The notes under the pieces are model-generated. The model saw only the letters and a list, made by a program, of their open reading frames with translations. It searched no databases and had not been told where the DNA came from. Positions 51,718-61,009 of a stretch of DNA of 61,062 nt are shown here, one piece after another; position 1 is the stretch's first letter; each line of letters starts with the position of its first letter. Position numbers and translations under genes: made by a program. The DNA is from Blautia sp. GTDB taxonomy: Bacteria > Bacillota > Clostridia > Lachnospirales > Lachnospiraceae. The stretch covers positions 1 through 61,062 of the forward strand of contig JAMPFM010000011.1 in the NCBI GenBank assembly GCA_023664455.1. Direction: 5' to 3'.

Positions 51718-52756
51718 GTATGGATGAAGAAGGTGCGGGCAGCGGACTCTTTAGGGAAGAACGCACGATTAAAGACGGCAGGGTAGCGAAAGACTGGATA
51801 TGCAGAGCAGGATTTTTGATTTTCTTCAGCAATATCGACGCCGCTTCACGTCCCATCTCGTGTACGTCGATATCCACGACGGTAAGAGGTGGGTCGATAA
51901 GTTGTGACAGCGGATAGTCGTCAAAAGTTATGACACCAATGTCATTTGGAATGGACATTCCGTGTTTTTCAATCGCGCTGACAGCGCCCACGGCGATCTG
52001 ATTATTTTCGCAGATAACGGCGTCTGGCAGACAGCTTCCGCGAAGCAGTTCTTCCATCATCTGAAAACCGCTGGCTTTACTATAACTGCCATACTTGATA
52101 AAAGAATCGGGTACTGGCAGTTTTTTTAGCCGCATGGAAGAAGTAAAACCTTTCAGTCTATGACGGGAAATCTCATCCGTGGCGGGACCGCCGATAAAGG
52201 CGATTTTGGAATAACCGCAGCTGCTTAGGTATTTGGCAGCCATTTCACCGGAAACATGATTGTTGATATCGATCCAGCAGGCAGCAGTCGAGAATGGCGG
52301 ACGCCCGATAATGATGTGAGGAAAGGCAGATTCTGCCAGGAAATCGGCAAGAGGGCGCGAGGTAGCCGAGCCATGAACAATAAATCCATCCGCTGCTTTG
52401 CGGCTGATGATGTTCATGGCTTCCCTACAGAGTTCTTCTTTGTCTGAAAAAGCGATAAAGCTGAAATGATAGTTTTTCTCCCGGATTTTGCTCTGCGCGC
52501 CGCAGAGAATCTCGAACATATGCGGATTGTCGAAGGCAGTGTGAGATTCCGTGAGGGCGAGGAATACGATGATATTCGTTTTTTGGCGGGCAAAATTGCT
52601 TGCCTGTGCATTGGGATGGTAATCGAGACGTTCCATCACCTGGCACACATGCTTCCGCGTAGCGTCTGATATGGAAGGCTTCCCATTAATCACTTTTGAT
52701 ACAGTGGCAATAGAAACGCCGGCTTCTTTGGCAACGTCCTTGATGGTAATGGACAT
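51671..52756 (-). CDS. LacI-family regulator, probably of maltodextrin use
   Basis: The 361-residue protein has the LacI helix-turn-helix (ITIKDVAKEAGVSIATVSKVI), hinge PNAQASNFARQK and a sugar-binding domain ending about residue 337. The last 25 residues (Ser/Pro-rich, then RTATDTEGTATD) are encoded by a 22-bp tandem repeat and lie beyond the normal family end. Because 22 is not a multiple of three, a change of copy number shifts the frame and alters the tail. Convergent with the maltodextrin operon, which it likely controls. AGGAGGAG precedes the ATG. Confidence 0.9.
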   Translation of the reverse strand: MSITIKDVAKEAGVSIATVSKVINGKPSISDATRKHVCQVMERLDYHPNAQASNFARQKTNIIVFLALTESHTAFDNPHMFEILCGAQSKIREKNYHFSFIAFSDKEELCREAMNIISRKAADGFIVHGSATSRPLADFLAESAFPHIIIGRPPFSTAACWIDINNHVSGEMAAKYLSSCGYSKIAFIGGPATDEISRHRLKGFTSSMRLKKLPVPDSFIKYGSYSKASGFQMMEELLRGSCLPDAVICENNQIAVGAVSAIEKHGMSIPNDIGVITFDDYPLSQLIDPPLTVVDIDVHEMGREAASILLKKIKNPALHIQSFATLPSLIVRSSLKSPLPAPSSSIPERTATDTEGTATDI

Positions 52757-52814
52757 GACGCTCCTCCTATCCTTCTTTTTCCTTTATAAATACTGCCTTT
52801 TGACAATCACAATC

Positions 52815-55076
52815 CTATTTATCATAGAAGTCTCTCTGTGCCTGAAGCTCCGGCGGTATCTCAGCTCCCCCGTTTTTCAGCTTCTGGAACACATTGTTGA
52901 TATGATGAATCTTCTGGGAGAGTTTGATGTCGTAGCGGTCCATCGTCTCTTTATAGAGCGGGTTTACTTTCAGCTTATCCCGGATTTCCTTGGAGAACGG
53001 GCAGTGGGTAAAGAGGATGGAACGCGCTATTTTATTCAGGCGGGGCGAGCCGGCGCCTTCGTAGATAATCCAGGATTCATAATCCCTGATAAACATTTCT
53101 TTGAAGCTGTTCTTTGCCTTCTGCATGGCGAGTTTGATTTTATCTTTGGCATCCGCCGACAAATCCCGGTTTTTCTTGTAAAACTGGATATAGTCGCAGT
53201 ACTCGCTCGTAAGGGAAGGCTCTGAGACGTCGTTCCATCTTGCTCCCTGGATACGTTTGCACATTTCCCAGCGAAATTCCCCGGTCAGGCGGACGAGGAT
53301 GTTGTTTAAGTCTTCCAGTTGGAAAATGGATACCATCATACGGGCAGGAGAGGTTCTCTTCCGACCTTCAATTTCCTGCCACATAACGCCGCGCACACCG
53401 ATATTGGGCGTCAGGATGACGTCGGGCAGGATTTCTACGCCGATATTTTCTTTGGCAATGCCTATGGCGGCATTGCTATAGAGCGTATCCCGATAATATG
53501 CACTGAAATCGATGCCGCGGATACGGTCGAAAGATTCCTTGATTTTCTTGGCGGAAACAAGGGAATCCGGCAAGTCCTTTAACACATTGCTTTCTGAGAA
53601 GACAGGGCAGAAAATACTAATCCGTCCAAACGTCATCTTATTGGTGCTTGTGACCATGTTGTTCAGCTCGAAAAGCACTTGTTCCTTTTTATCGTTTAAC
53701 ATCTGCGCCTCTTCACTAGGCGCAATTTTGCCGTTTGCTTTTAGTTCCCGCACATAAGCCGGATAATCGTTGTCAAATTCGTTACGGCTTGGAACCTTTT
53801 GCCCTTCATAAACGGCATGAAGCCATTCATAAACAGTATAAACGCCATGCTGTGGGTCGGTGGGAAGGGAATCCACAATCGAATAGAGATAAGCCGCGTT
53901 TTCCATGCCCGCCAGCGTCTCATCCACATAGCCAAAGTTAAAGAACATTTTAAGGATTTTCGGGACATTGGAATCGGACAGACTCTTAATGAAAGCGTCC
54001 GCATAAACCTTGTAAAATAGTTTGGTAATGGTCAGGCGCAGTTTCCTGAGAGAGTCATCCGTGCCGTTTTTATCGGTCAGACGATTGTATTTCTCAATAC
54101 TGGATCTGAAAGTGCCCGCCGTTTCGTCGTCGCAGCCCGCATAGAGCAGAATCGTATTCAGGGAATCCTTCACGTCTGCCTCATCAAATGCCTGTGGCTG
54201 TGTGGAAGCGGATTCGGTAAGCTCATCTAAGGAAGCAAGCTTCTCTTTATATTCTTTGACACGCTCCTGATACATATCCTTATCGATGGTGTTTTGTCCC
54301 TCAAGCTGAATCATCATTTTGCCTAAGGCTGCCGTAACCGCAGTGGAATCCTCGTTATGGGAACCGATTTTATATAAGAGGCTTGCGTACAAATCAAAGA
54401 AATCAAGCCGGTTTTCATTCATTAACAGATCCGTAATTTCCGTCTTATAATCATAGATTTCCCGACAGACGGAAATGATGTCATAAATATCCTGACTTGC
54501 CTTAAATAAGATGCCGCGCACGAAATTTGCAAATTGTGATTTGGCATTAAGACTCTTCATAATCCGCTCTAACTGCTCATAATAAGAAGCTATCCAGTCT
54601 GGGACATCTTCTTCTAGGGAAAGTTCCGTTACGGATTCCAGTCCCGGAAGCGCTCTTGTGGCGAGTCCGTGCTTGGTCGTGAAACGTCCGTATTCGGAAT
54701 AACTTTTCATCAGATACTGATAGAAGTTATCGCAGTCAAACCGCGCCAGCTCATATTGGTCGAAAATATCGCGTAGCTGCCTATGTAAAGAAGCGGTAAT
54801 CAGATTTGGCAGGTCTGATTTTGCGCTTAATATCGTAAGTAAGTTCTTACCGGTGCAGGGATAAGAGACCATCGCCATGTCTTCTTCTGCCTGATAAGAT
54901 ATGAAATGATAATCATAGTTCAGCTCGCAGACGCCGATGACATCACCCTTGTGTAAATAAAAATCACCTCCTGGAAATGAGGCGTGTACGGAACCTTTGG
55001 TGATAACATGCAATGCGCTCATTGCCTGTTCACTCTGGATAAGTAATGTTCCCGCCGAAAATTCTTTTGCTGCCAT
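52815..55076 (-). CDS. large protein with N-terminal cyclic-nucleotide-binding-like domain
   Basis: The 753-residue protein starts with a CRP-type beta-roll (FSAGTLLIQSEQAMSALHVI, then KGSVHASFPGGDFYLHKGDV, residues 1-75). It lacks the FGE...RxA phosphate-binding cassette in clear form, so the ligand is uncertain. The remaining 650 residues are mainly helical and unlike any domain I know; there is no helix-turn-helix, so it is not a normal CRP regulator. No signal or membrane helix. The start at 55076 follows the GGAAGGAGC leader also found at 3670 and 8352. A long leader with two hairpins precedes it. Function unknown. Confidence 0.7.
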   Translation of the reverse strand: MAAKEFSAGTLLIQSEQAMSALHVITKGSVHASFPGGDFYLHKGDVIGVCELNYDYHFISYQAEEDMAMVSYPCTGKNLLTILSAKSDLPNLITASLHRQLRDIFDQYELARFDCDNFYQYLMKSYSEYGRFTTKHGLATRALPGLESVTELSLEEDVPDWIASYYEQLERIMKSLNAKSQFANFVRGILFKASQDIYDIISVCREIYDYKTEITDLLMNENRLDFFDLYASLLYKIGSHNEDSTAVTAALGKMMIQLEGQNTIDKDMYQERVKEYKEKLASLDELTESASTQPQAFDEADVKDSLNTILLYAGCDDETAGTFRSSIEKYNRLTDKNGTDDSLRKLRLTITKLFYKVYADAFIKSLSDSNVPKILKMFFNFGYVDETLAGMENAAYLYSIVDSLPTDPQHGVYTVYEWLHAVYEGQKVPSRNEFDNDYPAYVRELKANGKIAPSEEAQMLNDKKEQVLFELNNMVTSTNKMTFGRISIFCPVFSESNVLKDLPDSLVSAKKIKESFDRIRGIDFSAYYRDTLYSNAAIGIAKENIGVEILPDVILTPNIGVRGVMWQEIEGRKRTSPARMMVSIFQLEDLNNILVRLTGEFRWEMCKRIQGARWNDVSEPSLTSEYCDYIQFYKKNRDLSADAKDKIKLAMQKAKNSFKEMFIRDYESWIIYEGAGSPRLNKIARSILFTHCPFSKEIRDKLKVNPLYKETMDRYDIKLSQKIHHINNVFQKLKNGGAEIPPELQAQRDFYDK

Positions 55077-55104
55077 AGAAATAACCATGCTCCTTCCTTA
55101 GCCT

Positions 55105-55158
55105 GCGAATTTGTGCCCTCAAGCACAAATTTGCGTGTGAAAAATTTATTTTTCACAC
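55105..55158 (-). repeat. two adjacent hairpins in the leader of the cyclic-nucleotide-like gene
   Basis: GCGAATTTGTGC (55105-55116) pairs with GCACAAATTTGC (55123-55134) with one mismatch. GTGTGAAAAAT (55135-55145) pairs perfectly with ATTTTTCACAC (55148-55158). They directly abut, as do the hairpins before the ABC exporter at 17.5 kb. Confidence 0.6.
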
Positions 55159-55205
55159 TATCCTCCCGCTCTGTCTGCTGCTGCAGGCGTTGTTATTTAT
55201 TCTCT

Positions 55206-55234
55206 ATTATAAGCCGTTTTGACAAGAAATACAA
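55206..55234 (-). promoter_or_regulatory. promoter of the cyclic-nucleotide-like gene
   Basis: On the minus strand TTGTAT (55234-55229) and a perfect TATAAT (55211-55206) lie 17 bases apart, giving a leader of about 125 bases. Confidence 0.7.
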
Positions 55235-55375
55235 GAATAAGCGCGTAAGATTGCCGGATTGAAGGGTAAAAAATTTTTGTGCTGTACTTTTTTCGGAAAT
55301 ATGATAAAATATTTATGACACATATGTTTTTTTAGCTGTAGGCAGACAGAAGTAGAGAAAGGTTATCGTGATTTC

Positions 55376-55849
55376 ATGGCAATGGAAATAGAAGATATCG
55401 AATATAGAAGACTGGTCGTAAGTGAGTACAAACCGGACGTTATGCGACTGATACGCTACCTTCCGTGGCTGGAAGAGAAGGCAGGGAAGAGTATTTCCCA
55501 GAATTTCAGCGGTTCTGGAATCAGCGAGCATTCTATTTCTTTTCCGGTCTATGACAGTACGCTGCTCGGTTTTATCAAAGAGGTGCAGAGGACGACGCTG
55601 TTAGACCGCAATTATCAATATATTTATTCCAGACATCGGATCAGGACGGTTGAGGATGAGCTGAGGGCGATTGCCAGGGCGGACATTACGCAGATGGATG
55701 TTTTAAAAGGCATTTTATCCAAATATGTCATGGGCGGAATGACGCGGAGCGTTCTCTGGAGCGATGCGGTGAAGAACAGCATTTTCCTCAAAGTCGTGTG
55801 GAAGATGAAAGAAAATATAGAATTTTGGGATAGACCATTGAGTTCATAA
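55376..55849 (+). CDS. conserved protein of unknown function, upstream of TetR
   Basis: The 157-residue soluble protein begins MAMEIEDIEYRRLVVSEYK and has a helical N-terminal half (VMRLIRYLPWLEEKAG) and a C-terminal helical part with IRTVEDELRAIARADI. No motif is recognised. A GAGAAAGG lies about 18 bases upstream. The next gene, a TetR regulator, starts 12 bases after its stop, so the two are co-transcribed and functionally linked. Confidence 0.7.
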   Translation: MAMEIEDIEYRRLVVSEYKPDVMRLIRYLPWLEEKAGKSISQNFSGSGISEHSISFPVYDSTLLGFIKEVQRTTLLDRNYQYIYSRHRIRTVEDELRAIARADITQMDVLKGILSKYVMGGMTRSVLWSDAVKNSIFLKVVWKMKENIEFWDRPLSS

Positions 55850-55861
55850 AAGGAAGGCATT

Positions 55862-56440
55862 ATGGGAGAAAAATCAGTACAGAAGAAACAATATATATTG
55901 GAAACGGCGCGCAAGGTTTTCGTGGAAAAGGGTTATAAAAACGTGACGATGAAAGACGTCGTGGACGCCTGTGAAATCAGCCGGGGTGGGTTATATTTAT
56001 ATTTTGACAGCGTAGAAGAAATTTTCCTCGCCCTGTTACAGCAGGAAGTGGACGAGACGGATGATGACTTTACGAGAAGGATTACGAAAGAAGATTCCGC
56101 AGCGGATATCCTTACCTTATTTTTAAAGGAGCAGAAGAAAGAGCTTTTGCGGAAAAAGAACAATATGTCTATGGCGGTTTACGAGTACGCTTTTGCCAAT
56201 AAAGATAAGAAAAATTCCATGCTGAAAAAGCAGTTTGAGGCGGGCTCGCGGGTCATAGAGAAATTAATCGAGTCCGGGATTGCATCGGGCGAGTTTTATT
56301 GTGAGAATCCCAAAGGGGCTGCCGATAATATCATGTATGTGTTAGAGGGCATGAAAATCAACTCCCAGACAATCGGGATTACGGAGGCAAGGGTGGACGA
56401 ACAGCTTCTATATATTATGGAAGGTTTGATTATAGAATAA
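55862..56440 (+). CDS. TetR/AcrR-family transcriptional regulator
   Basis: The 192-residue protein has the TetR helix-turn-helix (ILETARKVFVEKGYKNVTMK, then CEISRGGLYLYFDSVEEIF) and a helical C-terminal ligand domain. AAAAGGAAGG precedes the ATG. It probably controls its own two-gene operon or a nearby membrane function, but no target site is obvious. A terminator follows. Confidence 0.9.
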   Translation: MGEKSVQKKQYILETARKVFVEKGYKNVTMKDVVDACEISRGGLYLYFDSVEEIFLALLQQEVDETDDDFTRRITKEDSAADILTLFLKEQKKELLRKKNNMSMAVYEYAFANKDKKNSMLKKQFEAGSRVIEKLIESGIASGEFYCENPKGAADNIMYVLEGMKINSQTIGITEARVDEQLLYIMEGLIIE

Positions 56441-56446
56441 AAGACG

Positions 56447-56475
56447 AAGATGCTTCCGAAAGGGGCATCTTTTGT
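56447..56475 (+). terminator. terminator after the TetR gene
   Basis: AAGATGC (56447-56453) pairs with GCATCTT (56465-56471), followed by TTTGTT. Confidence 0.75.
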
Positions 56476-56528
56476 TATAGTGCACCAGGCGGCGTAAAGT
56501 GCGGTTTTTGCAGCGAAAGGATTGTTTT

Positions 56529-57047
56529 ATGGAAGGCGATAAGAGAAGAAAGAAAATCATGGAACTATTGCAGCAGGAACACCGTCCCATATCCGGTACG
56601 GAACTTGCCCGGAAACTGGGCGTCAGCAGACAGGTTATCGTCCAGGATATCGCACTTTTACGCGCTTCCTGTGAGGAAATCCTCTCTACCAACAAGGGCT
56701 ATCTGCTGTTTCAGGATACCGGCGTTTTGCCTTACCGGAAAATGGTGAAAGTAAAGCATAAAAATGAAGAAATCGAGCAGGAGCTGAATCTGATTGTGGA
56801 TAATGGCGCGAGCGTGCTGGACGTGGCGGTGGAACACCCCATCTATGGCAGAATCATGGCGGATTTGATTATCCATAACCGGGCGGACGTCCAGACTTTT
56901 GTGCAGAAGGTAAAAGAAAACGAAACAAAGCCCCTGACCATACTGACCCAAGGGGTTCATTTTCACACGATAACGGCGCCGCGGGAAGAAATTCTTAACG
57001 AAGTGGAAAAACAATTAAAACTTGCCGGATTTCTTCTGGAAGATTAA
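56529..57047 (+). CDS. niaR: NAD-biosynthesis repressor NiaR (HTH plus 3H domain)
   Basis: The 172-residue protein represses niacin uptake or NAD synthesis genes when nicotinate is bound. The N-terminal HTH_11 domain (ISGTELARKLGVSRQVIVQD) is joined to a 3H domain with the three histidine sites: KHKNEE, VEHPIYG and GVHFHTITAP. GAAAGGA precedes ATG 56529; the frame open from 56499 has no site. Target genes are not in the window. Its last four bases overlap the convergent YerC gene. Confidence 0.9.
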   Translation: MEGDKRRKKIMELLQQEHRPISGTELARKLGVSRQVIVQDIALLRASCEEILSTNKGYLLFQDTGVLPYRKMVKVKHKNEEIEQELNLIVDNGASVLDVAVEHPIYGRIMADLIIHNRADVQTFVQKVKENETKPLTILTQGVHFHTITAPREEILNEVEKQLKLAGFLLED

Positions 57048-57334
57048 GATTTCCCCAGACGGTCAAATACCATCTGATAGCCGTCGTTTCCATAGTTCAG
57101 CGAACGGTTGACACGGCTGATGGTGGCGGTTGAGGCGCCGGTTTTTTCCGCAATTTCTAGATAGGTTTTATGATTTTTCAACATGGACGCCACCTCGAAG
57201 CGCTGGGTAATGGAAAGCAGCTCGTTAACCGTGCATAAATCTTCAAAAAAATTATAACACTCCTCCTTGCTTTCCAGGCACAGGATGGCTTCAAATAAAT
57301 GGTCTACGGCGTCGCTTCTTAATTTTTTATTCAT
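57044..57334 (-). CDS. TrpR-related regulator, YerC/YecD family
   Basis: The 96-residue protein has the TrpR-like fold, with a helix-turn-helix in LEIAEKTGASTATISRVNRS and the family start LFEAILCLESKEECYNFFED. Family length is normal. YerC-type proteins are small DNA-binding proteins of unclear target. The ATG at 57334 is preceded by AGAGAGG. Convergent with niaR. Confidence 0.9.
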   Translation of the reverse strand: MNKKLRSDAVDHLFEAILCLESKEECYNFFEDLCTVNELLSITQRFEVASMLKNHKTYLEIAEKTGASTATISRVNRSLNYGNDGYQMVFDRLGKS

Positions 57335-57481
57335 GGGGTACCTCTCTTATTCAGGGGACTTTCACACTTTAATACGGTACATTGTTTGTGTTTTTAGTAT
57401 AGCATGGGATGAGTGGAAAGTAAAGGATGCTTATTCATGAAAATCCGGGTTAAAATTTGGCGAAATTTAGACACAAAAGAC

Positions 57482-57510
57482 TTGTCATGTAGTAATAAAA
57501 ACTATATAAT
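57482..57510 (+). promoter_or_regulatory. promoter of the DUF1836 gene
   Basis: TTGTCA (57482-57487) and a perfect TATAAT (57505-57510) are 17 bases apart. A start near 57517 leaves only about 12 bases before the ATG at 57529, which favours ATG 57553. The interval 57335-57528 holds no other gene. Confidence 0.75.
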
Positions 57511-57552
57511 ATACTATAAAGGCTATCAATGGAAGGAGAGCAGCAGAAACAC

Positions 57553-58212
57553 ATGACAATTAAGACAGAAGATTTATTGAACAGTATATTAGGCAGCCTG
57601 GATAGAATTGCGTATATCCGCTCTGAGGACATTCCCAATATTGATTTGTATATGGATCAGGTGACGACTTTTATGGAATCTAGGTTGCGTAATTCGACCA
57701 GGAACCCGGACGAAGACAAGATTCTGACGAAGACGATGATTAATAATTACGCCAAAAACGATTTGCTGCCGCCGCCTGTGAAGAAGAAATATTCTAAAGA
57801 ACATGTAATGCTATTGATTTTTATCTACTATTATAAAGGGATTCTGTCGATTAACGATATCCAGTCGCTATTAAAACCGATATCGGAGCAATTTTTCGGT
57901 GTGGAGCAGGATTTTGATTTACAGACGATTTATGAGACGGTATTTGGGTTAGAAGGCGGGCAGACGGAAGTTTTGAAGAAGGATATTATCGAGAAATTCC
58001 AGATTGCGGAAGGAACCTTTACACAGGCGCCGGAAGATATGCAGCAATTTTTACAGATGTTTTCTTTTATCTGTATGCTGAGTTTCGATGTCTATACGAA
58101 GAAGCTTCTGATTGAGAAAATGATAGACGGAATGCGAGACATGCCCACAGAAAAGAAAGCAAAGGAGTCTAAGGCGCCAAAAGCAGAAGAGCAGAAGCAG
58201 CCAGCAGGTTAA
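57553..58212 (+). CDS. DUF1836-family protein, putative regulator
   Basis: The 219-residue protein carries the DUF1836 pattern: a predicted DNA-binding-like start (LNRxxY-like segment, IPNIDLYMDQVTTFME), MINNYAKNDLLPPPVKKKY and a helical domain (HVMLLIFIYYYKGILSINDI). The C-terminus is a Lys/Glu/Ala-rich tail. The family is common in Firmicutes and its function is not established. GGAAGGAGAG lies 12 bases before ATG 57553; ATG 57529 is the alternative. Confidence 0.82.
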   Translation: MTIKTEDLLNSILGSLDRIAYIRSEDIPNIDLYMDQVTTFMESRLRNSTRNPDEDKILTKTMINNYAKNDLLPPPVKKKYSKEHVMLLIFIYYYKGILSINDIQSLLKPISEQFFGVEQDFDLQTIYETVFGLEGGQTEVLKKDIIEKFQIAEGTFTQAPEDMQQFLQMFSFICMLSFDVYTKKLLIEKMIDGMRDMPTEKKAKESKAPKAEEQKQPAG

Positions 58213-58237
58213 CATAAGTCCTGCATGGCTGCTTTTT
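58195..58237 (+). terminator. terminator overlapping the DUF1836 stop codon
   Basis: AAGCAGCC plus AGCAGG (58195-58208) pair with CCTGC and GGCTGCTT (58220-58234), followed by TTT. Confidence 0.7.
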
Positions 58238-58257
58238 ACATAGAAGAATTTCAATTT

Positions 58258-59274
58258 TTATTTTGCCGCTTTCGTGGCGAAAGAGGTGTCTACAAGGTCT
58301 TCATAAGGAACCCGTTTTTCCAGTTCCCCGGCTTCTTCCAGGATATTCTGTAAGAGTGTAAAACTTTTTTCCTCAAAAATCAAATCCGATTTCCAGGTAT
58401 CCTGCCCGGCGTAGCGCTCTACGATGGTAGTAATGGTGTCTGCGTCGGTCTCTTCAAACTGAGGCTGTATGACGGCGGCAATTTCCGCGGCGGAATGGCT
58501 TTGTACATATTCCATGCCTTTTTGCAGTGCGTTGGTGAATGCCTGGATGACTTCCGGGTGGGCTTCTATATAGCTTTTCTTGGCGGAAAATGCAGTATAG
58601 GGCACATAGCCGGAGTCTTCGCCGAGGGAGGCTACCACATAGCCGTCGCCTTTGGATTCCAGGGAGGTGGCGTGAGGCTCAAATTCGACGGTAAAATCCC
58701 CCTGCCCACCCGAAAAAGCGGCAGCCGTGGAACCGAAGTCGATGCTCTGGTCAATGGATAAATCGGCGGCGGGATCGATGTTATTTTTCTTCAGGATATA
58801 CTCGAATACCATTTCGGGCATCCCGCCGGCTCTTCCGCCCAGGACGTTTTTCCCGGTAAGCATCTTCCAGTCAAAGGATTCAATCGGTTCCCTTGCCACT
58901 AAGAAGTTGCCGGCGCGCTGCGTTAACTGGGCGAAGTTGACGGCGTAGTCCGAGGAACCGCCAATGTAGGTGTAAATCGTACTTTCACTGCCCATGAAGC
59001 CGATGTCGGCTTCGTCCGTCAGAAGCGCCGTCATGGTCTTATCCGCGCCAAAACCGGTAACCAGGGTCAAATCGATGCCTTCCTCTTTGAAATATCCTTC
59101 TTCAATCGCGACGTACATGGGCGCATAGAAGATGGAGTGGGCGACTTCATTCAGGGTAACGGGGGTCATATCCGAAGGGGAAGCGTCTGCATTTTCTTTT
59201 TTGCCGCCGCATCCGGTCAGCATGGATACTACGCACAGCGATGTCAGAAATAAAGACAATAGTTTCTTTTTCAT
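58258..59274 (-). CDS. NMT1/THI5-like ABC binding lipoprotein, orphan
   Basis: The 338-residue lipoprotein (signal ending MLTGC) belongs to the SsuA/TauA/ThiY-like solute-binding group: VTLNEVAHSIFYAPMYVAIE, GYFKEEGIDLTLVTG, ADIGFMGSES and SAKKSYIEAHPEVIQAF are its signatures. Possible ligands are a thiamine-pyrimidine precursor, a sulfonate or another small organic nutrient. No permease or ATPase gene is adjacent in the window, so its partners lie elsewhere or it serves as a receptor. The Shine-Dalgarno AGGAGG lies three bases before ATG 59274, next to a small hairpin (ATCTGT / ACAGAT, 59286-59300). Confidence 0.85.
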   Translation of the reverse strand: MKKKLLSLFLTSLCVVSMLTGCGGKKENADASPSDMTPVTLNEVAHSIFYAPMYVAIEEGYFKEEGIDLTLVTGFGADKTMTALLTDEADIGFMGSESTIYTYIGGSSDYAVNFAQLTQRAGNFLVAREPIESFDWKMLTGKNVLGGRAGGMPEMVFEYILKKNNIDPAADLSIDQSIDFGSTAAAFSGGQGDFTVEFEPHATSLESKGDGYVVASLGEDSGYVPYTAFSAKKSYIEAHPEVIQAFTNALQKGMEYVQSHSAAEIAAVIQPQFEETDADTITTIVERYAGQDTWKSDLIFEEKSFTLLQNILEEAGELEKRVPYEDLVDTSFATKAAK

Positions 59275-59391
59275 ATACCTCCTGTATCTGTAAAACAGAT
59301 TACTAATTGACATATTTACTTTATTATATCAAGGCTGGGCGGTTTGGTTCCTTTGGGTTTATGATTTTCGGATGAAATATCAGGCAATACC

Positions 59392-59421
59392 TTGTGCAGA
59401 GGTTTTGTTTTATGGTATACT
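59392..59421 (+). promoter_or_regulatory. promoter of the chemotaxis receptor gene
   Basis: TTGTGC (59392-59397) and TATACT (59416-59421) have 18-base spacing and a TG before the -10. A start near 59428 excludes the first in-frame start codon at 59372. Confidence 0.65.
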
Positions 59422-59533
59422 ACTGACATATGGCGATTCAGAGGGGCAGGAGCGCGCAACAGTTATCGCGGTCAATTGTCCTGACATGGATAAGCAGCTT
59501 GAAAATTACATCAGAGAAATGAGGGGAAGAGCT

Positions 59534-60997
59534 ATGGAGCGTGAAAGAAAAGAGATTAATAAGGTGTCTGTTTTTTGTCATACTGCGGTTGTTTCGGTTA
59601 TTTTGCTGGCGTATGCGCTGGAAGTTGTGAAGGGAGCGAGAACGATAGGTTATTATGGCGTTTTCTTCCTTCTTGCAGCTATTCCGGTTGTGTTTGAGTG
59701 GATTTTGTATAAAAGAAACGGCGCCGATAAAAAGATACAGCATAGTCTGGCGATTGGGTATGGCATTTTTTATGTTTTTGTTATTTTTACGACGACGGAC
59801 GTCACATCTTATACCTTTGCAATTCCGATGTATCTGGTAATTCTTTTATATTCTGATTTAAGGTATTGTGTGCTTGTTTCAACCGGCGGTTTTCTGGCAA
59901 ATCTTGTGTTTGCGATTTACCAGGCGGTGACGGTGGGCATTGCGCAGGAAGCTCTGAAAACTTATGAAATCCGGGTGCTTCTCATGCTGATTGTAGCGGT
60001 CTTTTTGTGTGCTGCTACGAAGGTCATGGCGAAGATTAACCAGATGAAGATGGATGAGCTGAAAGTAGAGAAAGACAATACGGAACGGCTATTGCAACAT
60101 ACGATGCAGGTTTCCGGGGAAATGTCCAGAGGCATCGAGGAAGTGGCGGATAAGATGGGCGTGCTAGGCGGAGCGGTCTTGGAGACGAGAAACGCCATGC
60201 AGGAAGTGTCCACGAGTACGAACGAGACGGCGGACGCCATACAGAATCAGATTGGGCAGACGGAAGAGATACAGCGGCATATCGAGCAGGTGGAAAATGT
60301 ATCCCAGAGCATCAACGATAGCATGGAACAGAGTCGGAATAATATTACGGATGGCAAGCAGAGCCTAGAGGTACTGTTAGAGCAGGTGGAATCTTCCGAT
60401 GTTGCCGGTCAGAAAGTTGTCGCAGATATCGATATGTTAAAAGAATATATGAGCAATATGCAATCCATTATTGAAATCATTACCAATGTGGCGGATCAGA
60501 CCGGTCTGCTTGCATTGAACGCCAGCATTGAAGCGGCGCGTGCCGGGGAAGCCGGACGGGGATTCGCGGTGGTAGCGTCGGAAATATCGGGACTGGCCAA
60601 CCAGACACAGAGCGCCACGGTAAACATAACGGATGTTATTAAAAATGTTTCAGACAAACTGACAATTGCTGTGGACGCTATAGAAGAGCTGATGCAGAAT
60701 AACGCGAAACAGAATGAATCCGCGGCGGTAGTGGCGGAAAGCTTTGAGAAAATCAGTGAAAGTATCGGAAATGCGGATAACCAGAGCCGGATACTGGGAG
60801 AAGTTGTTGGGGAACTTGCGGCTGCCAACAGCGGTATTATTGAGGGCGTGCAGACGGTTTCCGCCGTTATGGAAGAAGTATCGGCGCATTCCGGCGAAAC
60901 CTATAATATCAGTGACAAGAATGCGGACATCGTTAGTCAGGTTTCAAAATTGGTAGAGGATTTAAATGTGCAGGCACAAAGCCTGAATAACAATTAA
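59534..60997 (+). CDS. methyl-accepting chemotaxis-type protein with multi-helix membrane sensor
   Basis: The 487-residue protein has five or six membrane helices (about residues 12-170) with hardly any outside domain. A short linker follows, then a cytoplasmic signalling domain with the invariant hairpin tip ([40 protein letters not shown]). There is no clear HAMP domain. Such receptors sense conditions at or within the membrane. GAGGGGAAG precedes ATG 59534; ATGs at 59486 and 59519 are also after the promoter but have weaker sites. Flagellar or che genes are not in the window. Confidence 0.85.
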   Translation: MERERKEINKVSVFCHTAVVSVILLAYALEVVKGARTIGYYGVFFLLAAIPVVFEWILYKRNGADKKIQHSLAIGYGIFYVFVIFTTTDVTSYTFAIPMYLVILLYSDLRYCVLVSTGGFLANLVFAIYQAVTVGIAQEALKTYEIRVLLMLIVAVFLCAATKVMAKINQMKMDELKVEKDNTERLLQHTMQVSGEMSRGIEEVADKMGVLGGAVLETRNAMQEVSTSTNETADAIQNQIGQTEEIQRHIEQVENVSQSINDSMEQSRNNITDGKQSLEVLLEQVESSDVAGQKVVADIDMLKEYMSNMQSIIEIITNVADQTGLLALNASIEAARAGEAGRGFAVVASEISGLANQTQSATVNITDVIKNVSDKLTIAVDAIEELMQNNAKQNESAAVVAESFEKISESIGNADNQSRILGEVVGELAAANSGIIEGVQTVSAVMEEVSAHSGETYNISDKNADIVSQVSKLVEDLNVQAQSLNNN

Positions 60998-61009
60998 TAA
61001 TTTTATATA

